This document shows positions 1 to 10,765 of a stretch of 64,000 bases of DNA, piece by piece (positions within the stretch are counted from its first letter, which is position 1; the number at the start of each line of letters is the position of its first letter). A program made the translations under genes and the position numbers. The notes under the pieces were generated by a model, which worked only from the letters and a program-made list of their open reading frames with translations, was not told the DNA's origin and made no database searches. This DNA comes from Acanthochlamys bracteata. Its lineage: Eukaryota > Streptophyta > Magnoliopsida > Pandanales > Velloziaceae. The stretch covers positions 4,652,501-4,716,500 of the forward strand of contig CM034135.1 in NCBI GenBank assembly GCA_019914995.1. Direction: 5' to 3'.

Positions 1-59
1 ACAACATACTACTTTATATATTTTCATAATATTGTTGCTTAAATGAAAATGAACGCATA

Positions 60-1250
60 TTCGAATGTGGACCTTCTATTATCGATACATCCATTAACGT
101 TTGAATTTGAACATCTGATAACCTTCAAGCTGTCAGATCTTCGGTAATGAGCATATGATCTTTAGTGCCTTATAAATATTCTAATATTTTTTGTAACTTT
201 TCAATAATCATGCCCTGATTACTTTGATATTGGCCTAGCATTCCGACCGCAAAATTGATGTCGGGGCTAGCACAAATCTGAGCACATCAAGCTCCTAACA
301 ATAAATGTATAAGGAATTTTATTTATTTATTTATATTCCAATTTATTCTTTGGACATTGCATGTAACTGAATTTGTCACCTTTTTGAATTGAAATAATAC
401 TTACTGAGCAATTTTTCATTCCAAATCTTTCTAAATCTTTATTAATATATGTTTCTGAGACAATCCTAACAATCTTTGTGACCGATCTCACGAAATTGCA
501 ATCTCACATAAGTTACCTCTCCCATATCTTTTATTTAAAAGTTTTTTGAAAGACATATCTTAGTCTCATGCAATAGACCAATATCATTTGTTGTAAACAA
601 GATATCATCAACATATAAGATTAGAAATATAAATTTACTCCCACTAACCTTTAGATATATACATTGATTAATAGTGTTTTCTTTAAATAACGTGATAGTA
701 TCATTGAACTGAATATACCATTGTTGAAAAATTTGGTTAAATCTGTATATTGATTTTTTAATTTTACACACTAATTCTTTTTTTCTTCAATGAAGAAATT
801 TTCAGGTTGACACATATATACTTTTTCATCTAAATCTCCATTCAAAAAGATAGTTTTCATTTCTATTTGGTGCAGCTCTAAATCATAATGAGTTACCAAA
901 GCTATAATTATTCTAAATGAGTCCTTCCTCAAAATCGGAGAAAATATTTCATTGTAATCAATGCCAGTCCTTTGAGTAAAACTTTTAACAACAAGTCTAG
1001 CTTTATGTTGTTCAATATTGTTATTTAAGTCGCGTTTGGTCTTAAAAACTCATTTGCATCCAATAGGTTTTTGTCCTTCTAGCAAGTTAATAAGTTCCCA
1101 TACTTCATTATGCTATATAAATTTCAGCTCATCTTTAATGGCATCCATCTATTTAGAACAATTGCTACTTTCAATGGCTTATGAAAATGAAACGAAATCA
1201 TCATCAACTTCAAAATCTGACTTTTGCAAATAAACTACAAAATAATTCGA
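60..1250 (-). pseudogene. Copia reverse transcriptase and RNase H remnant
   Basis: The minus strand at 535-771 encodes a 78-codon open stretch containing YVDDILF, the catalytic box of copia reverse transcriptase, followed by the usual TND segment. Further along the same strand (about 300-100) the RNase H core reads SLMCAQICASPDINFAVG and then a GTKDHMLI segment. This matches the copia pattern of a 'RPDI.FAVG' block, then 'GTKDYML'. Upstream, at 1240-780, recognisable RT sequence is broken by stops and frame changes. Dead coding sequence belonging to the element spanning 1-4650. Confidence 0.85.
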
Positions 1251-1499
1251 AATAACAAAATTTTTTATCTTTAAGACTTTCTTAATGCTACTTCTTATGA
1301 CTCATTTACTATAAGCTCATCTATCTTAACGTCAGTATAAGGAGTATCATTTATTTGTTGTTCTTATAAGCTCTTGTTCCAAAGATGTAAAAAAAAGAAC
1401 TTTATAAGAGGTTGATGATAAAGGAACGTGTACCATAACTTCTTAAAATTTCACTTTATGTATCTCTTCACTCCCATTGTCTTCACTATTTTTATTTTA

Positions 1500-2340
1500 C
1501 CTAATATTCTGTTTTTAATAGTTCTTGCACTATGGTTAGGAAAATAAACTCTTTACCTTTTTAATTTTTTTGAATACCTAATGAAAAAACCACTGATTGT
1601 TTTTACATCTATTATCCTTTCATGTGTATTATAAATTGTTACTTCCGCCAGGCAACCCCAAACATTCAGATGTTTTAAACTAGATTTCCTTTTTGTCCAA
1701 GTTCAAAAGGAGTTTTTAGGAACTGTCTTAGTAGGAATCATGTTTTGTAAATATATGACTGTCTTCAAATCATGAGTCCATAATATTTGGTAGAGATAAA
1801 TTACATAACATACTTCTAACCAAATTCATTAAAATACGACTACGTCTTTCCGTGACATTATTCTATTGTGTTGTACCTAGCATTATGTATTCAACACATA
1901 TGTTACGTCTTTCAAAAAATTTAGCAAATAGATATGCACACAATCCTGTCTCGTCTTTTTCATAATATTCATCACCTCTATCAGATATGATAATTTTCAC
2001 TTTTGTGTCTAACTGCTTTTTAATTTCAGCAATAAATACCTCTAATATATTCATTATTTGAGATTTTTCATGTAATAGATAGACATAAGCATAACGTGAA
2101 AAATCATCAATAAAGATGATAAAATATTTTTCTTCAATAAAAGATGAACATCAAATGATCCACAAATATCAATGTATAATTTCAGGAAGCTGTGTGCTTC
2201 TTATGGCTCATTTCTATATGTGGTTGGCTCAACACAAATATCAAAATTAGTAAAATCTAAATTTATAAGGATTTTATCCTTTACCAATCTTTCTAATTTT
2301 AGATATGTGATCCAAACGTTTATGCTACAAATAAATTGAA
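1500..2340 (-). pseudogene. Copia integrase and GAG-pre-integrase remnant
   Basis: The minus strand at 2054-1863 is open and contains the second catalytic region of the integrase core, read as IIISDRGDEYY, where copia integrases have 'SDxGxEY'. Just upstream an FIDDFSRYAYVYLL segment gives the first-aspartate block. Around 2330-2270 a decayed HISKIRKIGKG block resembles the GAG-pre-integrase 'LGHxS..' motif. Stop codons interrupt all three. The fragment lies between the gag-like and RT parts, as expected for copia. Confidence 0.8.
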
Positions 2341-2829
2341 CATTTATTCACTAAACCAAACTTAGTGGCAACATCATGATGTAAAGTTAAAAGTGTTTCG
2401 GAGAAAGAGTTATCAAGTTTCAACTTGTATAACCTATCACATAAAACACAGAACCAATAATATGGCTTTGTTTAAACAAACTAAAACATCCATTCCTAAT
2501 CTTAAAAGAGTATCCATATATGTCAAGTTTTGACAATGATATTAAGTTACAGAAAATAAAAGGTACATAAAGCGAATCAAACAAAGCCAACTAATGTCCC
2601 GTGTCTAAATTGAAAGATGAGTTCCTATGGCTTCAATAAGAACTTTGACTCGATTCTCCATAAAAATAAATTTCTTATTTGGGTTTATATTCACATTGTA
2701 GTAAATTCTTATATCGTATTTGAAACGTGAGTGATACAGACGAAATCAATCCACCAATTATTATAAAGAACTTCAGCTAAATTTAATTCAAAATATATAA
2801 GACATAATGCTTACCTTTGTTTTCGAACT

Positions 2830-3570
2830 AAGCCTTATATTTTAGACAATCTTTCTGATAGTGTTTAGATTTCTTACGAAATCAACACTTGTCACCCATA
2901 CGTTCCGTCTTATGGAATGAAGAAGAAAACTCATTTGGTTTACGTGGTTTTAACGTATCCATTCAATTATTTCTTGTGGCTTTCTTTATAGCTTCTTGAT
3001 ATTTAATAAAATGAAACAAATGAATTCCCAAGTTCTTAATCTTCTCTCTCCTTGCACAAGCATACTGTGCAATTTATTCACATTTCATTTGTCCTTCATG
3101 GTATTGTAGTTTATTTAGAATGGACCATATTCAGAAAGCAAGGAACTTTAATTAACTTATAATAAAATTCTCATCCATATTTATTCCTAAAGACTTTAAT
3201 CTTACTGTAAAATTTGACATTTAAATAAAATGATCATATATGGTAAGAGAACTATCAAACTTCATAATGGTCAATATACTCATAAATATCCCAACAAGTG
3301 ACTTCAGCTATTTAGGAATGCTCTTTGACAAACTTCATAAACTTTTTAATTCTTTGTAGTAGTCATTTGTAATATGTTAGATCTTTCCAAACATTGCGAA
3401 AAAATATCTCTTCATCGCGACTGTTATCAGTTAAAGCAGCAGATTTATTTATAAAGAGTGCTAAATTAAAATCGAGTACATCTAAGTAAAATTGAACTTG
3501 TTCACACCAATTAAATAAATTAAATACGTGAAATAGTGATATAAATACAATATGTGAATGGAAAGACATG
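2830..3570 (-). pseudogene. Copia gag-like remnant with degenerate CCHC knuckle
   Basis: Minus-strand translation near 2890-2832 reads a decayed zinc knuckle: KC, a stop where an aromatic residue is usual, then F-R-KKSKHYQKDC. The spacing is that of CX2CX4HX4C, with the second cysteine replaced by arginine. Upstream, 3569-3363 is an open stretch of 68 codons of gag-like composition that I do not recognise by itself. Its position between the primer-binding site and the integrase supports a gag origin. Confidence 0.55.
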
Positions 3571-4364
3571 AATAAATTCTACAAAATTAATAAATATTCA
3601 TAAAATAATAGTTTGATTTCAAACATAAATACATAATCAATTTTAAGCTATTCATATAAGCATTAAATGTATATCACAGTTCTCATTTGGGTGAACCAAT
3701 AACACACAAGCACAAATCATAATGATACTAAAATAAAAATTTAACTTAATTTGATAATTAAATATATTTAAATTAGACGTGTATGTTTGTTATATTTAGA
3801 TATATTAAGCAAATCTAATAAAATATATAAATCATCATATCATATTCATAAATTATAAAAACTACAAATCAACTTTTGTGCGATTCTAAATGTCATATAA
3901 TTATGAATTTCAATTATCCAAAAGAAAATATTTAACATAATGTCATTTCCATTATAAGTATCACATACTTATGGACAAATGACTATATAAATCATATAAT
4001 TTAAAATTTACAAGATTTTGAAGTTTGGACACTTTGGTGACTAACAAACCACTATCACGTGAATTCAAATTGATGTTGGAATTTATAAAATTTAGGATTT
4101 GGCCACTTCGCTTGCTAACAAATTATCATAATGTAAATTTAAATTGTAAGAACTTAATATTTGACCACTTTGGTGACTAACAAACTATCATAATATAAAT
4201 TTGAATTATGAGAATCCTTTAAAATAATTATAAACGTTCAAACATTAAACAAAATTATAATAGCGCAGTGAAAAATATAACATCCCAAACACTTAATTTT
4301 AGAATTTCATAACCAAGAGAGAAAATAATCTTTAATGAAGCGATCATTTGTTTCTCTAACTTTA

Positions 4365-4650
4365 CTTTGATACCAATTGTTAGAAATTTTCTTAATTCTA
4401 TATAGTATCTAACTTACATAGTTCATAATTCTAAATATAGAAACTAAATGATTTTCACAATAAATTTAAACGAGAGAGTAAACAGACATTGATTTATAAT
4501 GCTTTTTTTCTTTAAACAATTGTTTACCTTTTGAATAACTTGATTTTTTACTCTTAATCTCCTCTTAATTCTAAAGAAGAAAGCTTTAGATGATATAAGA
4601 CTTCTTTAGATCTCAATTTCATAATAAATCTCAAATTTATAAAATAATTT
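4365..4650 (-). repeat. Copia primer-binding site and 5' LTR (edge uncertain)
   Basis: On the minus strand TGGTATCAAAG (4375-4365) matches the plant initiator-Met-tRNA primer-binding site TGGTATCAGAG with one change. Two bases upstream the strand reads ...TTCTAACA, a CA-ended LTR terminus at 4378. The LTR therefore extends to higher coordinates. Its other end was not found and may be lost at the junction with the LINE fragment near 4650. Confidence 0.65.
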
Positions 4651-5085
4651 ATTAAGCCTGCAATATTATACGGCAGTGAGTGCTGGGCCATTAAAAATCA
4701 AGAAATTAATAAGATAAACGTAGCAGAAATGAGGATGTTAAGATGGATGCATAGATATACTAGAATGGACAAAGTACGAAATGTCCACCAATAATCAGTT
4801 GTTTTGTAGATCGATAACAAGTTAAGAAAAGATAAGCTTACGTGGTTCGGGCATGTCTTGCGCAAACCAAAGATGATGCAGTGCACAAGAGTGTTGTGAC
4901 TTTATTGAACACTTCATAGAAAAAAATATACACAAATTAACTTGGCATAGGGTGGTGACAAACCCTTTCGAGGAATTGAATTTTTACTAATCTGGTTTAT
5001 AACCGAACGGAATGGAAAAAGTAGATCCATATAACCATCCCACTCAAGTGGGATAAAAATTTAGTTTTTTGTTATTGTTGCTCAG
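4650..5085 (+). mobile_element. 5'-truncated RTE-type LINE, 3' end only
   Basis: Plus-strand translation from about 4652 gives PAILYGSECWAIK, then VAEMRMLRWMH and later LTWFGHVLRKP. This is the characteristic C-terminal stretch of plant RTE-clade LINE reverse transcriptases, in several frames and with stops. The 3' end carries the family signature: a 'CCCACTCAAGTGGGAT' hairpin (about 5038-5053) followed by a T/TTG-rich tail near 5065-5085. The 5' part is missing, as is typical of LINE insertion by truncated reverse transcription. It abuts the copia LTR. Confidence 0.8.
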
Positions 5086-5460
5086 TATAGACTTGTTGAA
5101 GAGCTAATATACTTTGAGTTTAATATCTTAAATAACTGAACCTAGGCCCTTTAGGAAGTATTTATACAATGAAACCCCATCATGTGCTTCCTCTGTATAA
5201 TATAATGACTGATACGAAGCCAATGACCATTGAAAATCCCAAGTATTTTGATTATAACACATGTTTGAGAATCATTGTTAAACTTTGGATAAGACTCTAT
5301 TACACTTGGTGGATGGATAGAATAAGAATGAAAATTTCACTAAATGTTCTATGCTTATCAAAAGCTATATATGGAGTCGAATACCCTTCTGGCCAGTCAA
5401 CAAATTGAGAATTTATTTATTATAGTTAAAAGAGGATATATTAAAGAGTACATCAAGGGA
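5086..5460. other. No recognisable feature
   Basis: AT-rich sequence between the LINE tail and a MITE. Two short open stretches (5169-5408 and 5344-5622) resemble no protein I know and lack a coding-like composition. Confidence 0.5.
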
Positions 5461-5709
5461 GCATTTGGGATTACTTTTCCAGCGTTCCAGAGAAGTGCTT
5501 TTCACTTTGCCTTTTTTAATAGACATTCTACACTATTTGACAATTTATTTAAAATTTTAAATAATATAAAAAAATTCTACGTAGTAAAATTTTATTATTA
5601 CTTACTTTTATTAATTTTTTAAGATAAAAAAATTAGAGCTCGTTTTTCGAAATAGAATAAAAATATTTTTCGTTTCAGAAAAGCCCATTTCAGAAGCACT
5701 CCCAAATGC
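5461..5709. mobile_element. AT-rich MITE with GCATTTGGGA terminal inverted repeats
   Basis: The element begins GCATTTGGGA and ends TCCCAAATGC, a perfect 10-bp terminal inverted repeat around a 249-bp, strongly AT-rich body. The body contains a 'tctacgtagtaaaattttattat' type core that recurs in other copies in this window (23376-23624, 36550-36800, 41823-42009, 42921-43130). No coding capacity. The superfamily is not clear; target duplications were not resolved. Confidence 0.6.
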
Positions 5710-6507
5710 CTCTCAAGTCAACTTGGAAAGAATTTAATCAAATATCATAGACAAGAAAAATTCTTGAAATTTGGTGATCGTACATATACTTGACTAGATC
5801 AGCTTGAGAGATTTATAGACAGCAATTTTACAAATGTGATATCTTTTTTCCTAAAGAAGCTTTTCATAATATGATTTTTTTCCATGGATAGCAATATTGT
5901 GAAGTTCCTGTTATTAAAATCTCATAGCATTCCATAGAGAAATGAATTCTCTGTAATAAAAAAAATTGATGTTTGTATAGAACTCGCACAGACGAATCCG
6001 ATCAGGATAACAACGTGCAAGCCCAATAACTTTTAGGTTAAGTCACTTTTTGAGTTTGTTGATGAAAGTCAACATCTTAAAGTATTTATAGTCAAAATCT
6101 GAGCCAACAATATGCACTAACAGAGTTTAAAAAAATCATCAAAGTGACTGGACATACTTGGTTCCCAATTGAACAGAACAAGTGTTGAATTCGTGCCTGA
6201 ACATTCTTGTGTTTCTCTTGACGTGCTAACTACTTGCAATTAATTTCAAAAGATAGAAACATCTAGAAGATTTTCACAATACTTATTTATAGATTTTATC
6301 AAGAGAATATCAGAAAATATTTGACAAATCTACAAAGATGAATAGAATCCAACATGCATATAACTCCTACTAAATCTAATTCAAACCATCATATCTTGGG
6401 CATCCATTTGAATTTTAATATTATGTTATATTCAGATTGAAGAGGACATTCTGAAAATTATTTCCTATAAAGAGACCATATTGGACAATCAATATATATA
6501 TATATAT
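5710..6507. other. No recognisable feature
   Basis: About 800 bp of AT-rich intergenic DNA with no coherent reading frame, no repeat seen elsewhere in the window and no RNA gene. It ends in a TA microsatellite at about 6491-6507, which forms the left border of the fold-back element. Confidence 0.5.
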
Positions 6508-6929
6508 AGAGGATATAGGCACATGTATGTCTTAAAGGCACATGTGTACGCATGCCGACCAAAAGTGGCCGGCGAGCTCTCCAAATTCAATCTCCACCGT
6601 TGGATATGAAGAACCATGAGTTGGGAACATGTTGATAAAATTTAAGCTCAATCGGAATACGAACCGACCTCCATCGGAACTCTTGATCAAAGTGACACAA
6701 AAACAAAATATACATCTTTTGTCAAATTTAAAAGTTTATGTCATTTTAATCAAGAGTTCCGATGGAGGTTGGTTCGTATTCCGATTGAGCTGAAATTTAA
6801 TCAACATGTTTCCAACTCATGGTTCTTCATATCCAACGGTGGAGATTGGATTTGGAGAGCTCGTCGGTAACTTTTGGCCGGCATGTGTACACATGTGTCT
6901 TTAAGATCTACATGTGCCTATATCCTATT

Positions 6930-6930
<1 letters not shown>
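6508..6930. mobile_element. Fold-back MITE, copy A, between TA microsatellites
   Basis: Two arms of about 190 bp are inverted copies of each other: GGATATAGGCACATGTA at 6511 is mirrored by ...ACATGTGCCTATATCC ending at 6925. Inner blocks such as AAGAACCATGAGTTGG and CCGATGGAGGTTGG recur in reverse orientation. The spacer is roughly 45 bp. The element is bounded on both sides by (TA)n tracts (6491-6507 and 6932-6963). A second copy at 8681-9086 is highly similar. Insertion into TA microsatellites resembles Micron-type MITEs described in rice; that assignment is inference. Confidence 0.8.
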
Positions 6931-6968
<38 letters not shown>

Positions 6969-7001
6969 GTGTGTGTGTATGTATGTGTACTCAATACCAT
7001 T

Positions 7002-7383
7002 TTAGATGTACATTGGCACACATTGGTCAATATAATGTGTGTAGAAAGCTTAGAGTTCGATTAACACCATTATATATAAAGAATTATAAGTCATAAAAAT
7101 ACCGACAAAATTTTAGCTCAATCGAATCTCAAATTGATTTCCATCTGGCCTCTTAATCAAGATGACAGAAAAAGAAAAAAATTTTATATTTTGCAAATTT
7201 TGTTAAATTTTCTTTTTTTGTCATCATGATCAAATGGACGGATGGACGTCGATCAATGGTCCGTTTAGCTAAAATTTTGTCGGTATGTTCACTACTCATA
7301 CTTCTTTATATCCAACGTCGGTCATCAAATTTTGAGCTATTTACGCACCTTATGTTGACTAATGTTGGCTAATGTGTATCTAA
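7002..7383. mobile_element. Fold-back MITE, diverged relative (copy C)
   Basis: The outer arm starting TTAGATGTACATTGGC near 7002 is mirrored by ...GGCTAATGTGTATCTAA ending near 7383. Inner blocks (ACCGACAAAATTTTAGCT at about 7102 and AGCTAAAATTTTGTCGGT at about 7268) are near-perfect inverted copies. The inner part shares the 'AGCTCAATCG...TCTTAATCAAGATGACA' pattern with copies A and B, so it appears to be a distant member of the same group. Confidence 0.65.
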
Positions 7384-7628
7384 TTAACAAATATGCACAT
7401 ATCATCTTTATATTAAATATGTATATATGATTGATATGCGCACATCGTCTACTGTGCTGCTGTTATGGGTGCAAATTTTGGTTAGCCTACAGCCCGGTGA
7501 AATAGCTCGTATACTTGGCCCACCCTGCTCGTGAACAGTGATAGGATCGCACCAATTGGCCATGTACAATAGAAAGTATAGGGCCGACGTTGTTGGCACG
7601 TCAGATGGCCCATCTGTCCTGTGCTGTA

Positions 7629-7707
7629 CATGTTGACTTAGTCAACATTGACCGATCAATGACGACCGTTGATTTAATCAACATTAACCGTTGACCAAGT
7701 CGACATG
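7629..7707. repeat. 79-bp imperfect palindrome rich in TTGAC(C/T)
   Basis: The segment begins CATGTTGACTTAGTCAA and ends TTGACCAAGTCGACATG, which are inverted copies with two mismatches. It holds several TTGACC/TTGACT or GTCAA units on both strands, the core of plant W-boxes (WRKY sites). It lies far from any recognised gene, so a regulatory role is unsupported. It may be the relic of another small fold-back element. Confidence 0.5.
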
Positions 7708-7914
7708 TAATAAAAAATATTTTTAATAATTAATTTAAATGATAAATTTTGAAAAAAATATTTAGTATTTACTTTTATATTTATAATATTTTTAAAAAAT
7801 ATTTTTAAATTATTATTATTTGTTTAGTATATAAAATTAAAAATAAATGGATAAATAGGTTTGGCTGAGTCAAGAAAATGCGTGGAAGATAGGCCGGGCC
7901 AACCCAATTTTGTA

Positions 7915-8650
7915 CCTATAGTCGCTATCCCTAAAATTGAATCGTGCGATTGTAAATCTAGCGGTGTATACATATGCGCATCTAATTTTTACAATTCTAG
8001 ACTCAATTTTATGATTTTAGCAATCTTTGAAAGTAAATGCGTCATTAATATGCCTACTTTATGGAGGTCGCATAAGGTTGGAAAGAGTCGTACAATGTCG
8101 AACAATTTAAATTACTAATTGATCTTAACAATTTTTTCAAAAAAGTGTTGTAGTCCGACTGGTAAGGTAGTGATTTTTATTTAAAAGGTATGAGTTTTTA
8201 TTTTAATGAGAGAACTTGTTCAAAATGCTTACTAAATTTATTTTAGATCACAATCAAGTCACACTTGGGTCTGATATGGATGCACCTAGCGCAACCAATA
8301 CGGATCGCACGGGTCGGTGTGCGACCAAAATGGGTCGCACTTGCGACCGGTGTTGTGATCCACTTTAACTTGATGCGAGTCGAGTGTGATTGAACTTGGT
8401 CACACGGGTCACACATGTGAAAGTAGATATAACCGTATTATATTCGAGTGTGATTGAAGTAAGACCTTGTGCGACTCTTTCCGACTTTGTTCGACCTTCA
8501 AAAAACAACCATATATAATGAGGCATTCTCTCTCAAAAAGGGCCGAAATTGTAAAATTAAGTTTGAAGTTGCAAAATCAGCCGCGCGCATGTGTAACGTT
8601 AAATTTGCGATTAGACGGTTTAAATTTAGGCACGGCGAACAGTAGACAAT
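7915..8650. mobile_element. Diverged fold-back element of about 735 bp (copy F)
   Basis: The left arm (about 7919-8105) matches the reverse complement of the right arm (about 8466-8650). The clearest inner block is GGAAAGAGTCGTACAATGTC (8078) against the reverse complement of GACCTTGTGCGACTCTTTCC (8464). Further out, blocks around CATATGCGC, CAATTTTATGATTTTAGC and ATGCGTCATTAATATG also pair. Arms differ by many substitutions, so it is old. The 360-bp centre holds a SINE-like stretch and a GGTCGCAC-rich stretch. No open transposase. Confidence 0.55.
8145..8262 (+). mobile_element. Possible tRNA-derived SINE remnant
   Basis: The stretch TAGTCCGACTGGTAAGG followed by TAGTGATTTTTAT and AAAGGTATGAG resembles the A-box and degenerate B-box head of plant tRNA-derived SINEs. 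The B-box is poor and no 3' tail or target duplication was found, so this is tentative. Confidence 0.35.
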
Positions 8651-8680
8651 GTGCACCGTGTGTGTGTGTATATATATATA

Positions 8681-9086
8681 GGATATAGACACATGCCATA
8701 TTAAAGACACATGTGTACACATGCCGGTCAAAAGTGGCCGATGAGCTCTCCAAATCCAATCTCCACCGTTGGATATGAAGAACCATGAGTTAAAAATATG
8801 TTGATAAAATTTCAGCTCAATCGGAATACGAATCGACGTCCATCGGAGCTCTTGATCAAAGTGACACAAAAACAAAATATATATCTTTTGTCAAATTTAA
8901 CTTTTTATGTTATTTTGATCAAGAGTTCTGATGGAGGTCAATCCATATTCCGATTGAGCTGAAATTTGATCAACATGTTCTTAACTCATAGTTCTTCATA
9001 TCCAACGGTGGAGATTGGATTTGGAGAGCTCGCCTGTCACTTTTGGCCGGCATGTGTACATATGTGCCTTTAAAATGGCATGTATT
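8681..9086. mobile_element. Fold-back MITE, copy B, between TG/TA microsatellites
   Basis: Second copy of the element at 6508-6930. It starts GGATATAGACACATGCC after a (TG)n(TA)n tract (8659-8680) and ends about 9086 in another (TA)n tract (to 9106). The two arms (about 190 bp) pair almost throughout, with shared blocks ATCCAACGGTGGAGATTGG and CTCTTGATCAAAGTGACAC. Both copies contain open-looking stretches that are by-products of the repeat and not genes. Confidence 0.8.
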
Positions 9087-9189
9087 TATATATATATATA
9101 TATATTGGGTATTAGATTTGTCTTTTCTGTTGCTTTTAAAATGGCCATATTTATTATTGATAAGGACATGATATTCTGTAGTTTTCATA

Positions 9190-9790
9190 AGGGATGAACT
9201 TATTAGTTGTCCTTATTGCAGGTGCCTCTTCAAATACCCAGTCTGCAGACAAAGAAACTAATAGGCATGCATCATCTAAGCACCAAAGGCCCCAGCAACC
9301 AGCTGGTAAGGTTCAGTTACATGGATTTAATCTCCAGATCGATTTGTTTGTTTTCAGTTACATGGTATGGTTCAGCAGTATGCTTCTATCTTATAGCAGG
9401 TATGTATGTTCTAGTTTGTTTGCCTATCTAATTCTTGGTGATTGGGGAGGCTTCAGTATGAGGAGGGTTAGGAGGCTTCTGTGTGTGACTTTTGTACGAG
9501 GCTTGCTCTTGCATGTGCTACCAGTTTAAGAATCCCAATTAACTAATAGCTACTCTTCAATCTCACAGGTTACAAGGAAAGTTTCAGATGGTTGAGGATG
9601 AACATGGAACCTCACAGGTTGCAAGGAAAGCCTCAGATGGTTAAGGATGAATTACTAAGGCTTGTAGAATCTTGCACAGAGTGTTGAAGAAACCAGGGCC
9701 TTCCCGTAGGAGCTCTATAAGGAAGTCTCAGATGATTGAGGAAGAAAAACCAGGTACATCACCAACAATCGGTATTTTCCATGTTTGTTA
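9190..9790 (+). pseudogene. Unrecognised spliced gene fragment with internal 49-bp duplication
   Basis: A stretch bounded by TTATTGCAG and CAGCTGGTAAGG (about 9222-9305) looks like an internal exon encoding a hydrophilic GASSNTQSADKETNR segment. A second exon-like stretch begins after CTCACAG at about 9569 and ends before a GTACATC donor near 9753. It contains a 49-bp tandem duplication (CTCACAGGTT at 9562 and 9611). A related 'CTCAGATGATTGAGGA' unit recurs at 9727. Stops interrupt it in all frames. I do not recognise the parent protein; it could be a captured gene fragment or the end of a dead gene. Confidence 0.3.
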
Positions 9791-10765
9791 TCTTTTTTGT
9801 ATGGAGTAAGTTACCGATATGCTTGGAGGGTGACTGAATTCACTTCAAAGAAGTCATAGAGAGAAATGAAGGCAAGATAAGGCTCTGTTATAGTGATATG
9901 TAAAGGTAATCAAACTCTTGTGTTTTTCTTTTGTTGTGTCCGTTTGTTTCTGTATGATTTCTTTACAAAGCCATTATTTATATGAAGAGAAAAGAATATG
10001 ATAGTATTATATATTTTTGTGCTTAAATGTTGAGCATGTATTTGCGCGTCCATTAATTTGTGAATTGTTTAATGTGCAATGTTCTTCAGGGGGATAAGTT
10101 TTGGATAACTTCATGGTTATCTGAAAGTATTGCTGGGAGAGAGTTTATTCTGAAGGCCTGAAATAGTGCTGAATGTTAGTTGCTTATATTATAGGATCAC
10201 TTTGAAAGCAGCAGAAAGATGAATATAAATTCTCAAATACATAGTACATACTACATAGGTGTCACCATTTGAATTGATTAATTTAGTTTAGCACTTCTGC
10301 TTGAGTGATGACTAATTATTTTACAACTTATTATATTTCTGATCAATATACATAGTTGCTTTCACCGTTCTTCTTGTTTCTCAGGTTTTTCATTAAGGTG
10401 ATAGCTATGGGTGCCATGGCTCTTCTCTATAGATGATCAGTTCTCATTTTGTTTCCATTTTGCAAGACCATCCAAGACATCAATTGCTGCTCTGTAGATA
10501 GGCTTAAATTATATCAGTAGTAGATGATGTAGAGAATAATTCACTCTTTAGAATTTTACATCACTAATTGCTGTAATAATTTTACATAACTAGTATGCTG
10601 TCAACAACATCTAAAATACTTTTTTTAAAATGTTTTGAGTAGTTTTTACAAGTCTACAGTTTACACTATAATAAATGCACATACTTGGGCGACTGGCAAA
10701 TTCGATTTGATTTAGTTGGTTGACCCGGTGACCCGCTTAGTTAACCATTGAGTTTAACTTATATT
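9791..10765. other. No recognisable feature
   Basis: Roughly 1 kb of mildly AT-rich intergenic or former transcript sequence. No coherent reading frame, no inverted repeat and no RNA gene was seen. Confidence 0.45.

Larger units (their letters stand above)
1..4650 (-). mobile_element. Decayed Ty1/copia LTR retrotransposon (left end outside window)
   Basis: Read on the minus strand, the translated fragments appear in copia order: a gag-like region with a CCHC knuckle (about 3560-2830), GAG-pre-integrase and integrase (about 2340-1500), reverse transcriptase (about 1250-530) and RNase H (about 300-60). A primer-binding site and the start of an LTR lie at 4365-4380. The INT-before-RT order places it in Ty1/copia and not Ty3/gypsy. 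Every domain carries stops and frameshifts, so no open polyprotein remains. The 3' LTR would lie beyond the left edge. The upper limit of the 5' LTR near 4650 is uncertain because a LINE fragment begins there. Confident as to class, not lineage. Confidence 0.85.

Noticed and set aside
8467-8875. Open frames over 70-120 codons across fold-back copy B, with near-identical peptides in copy A
   Set aside because: The peptides repeat because the DNA arms repeat; they have no protein family and cross the inverted-repeat fold.
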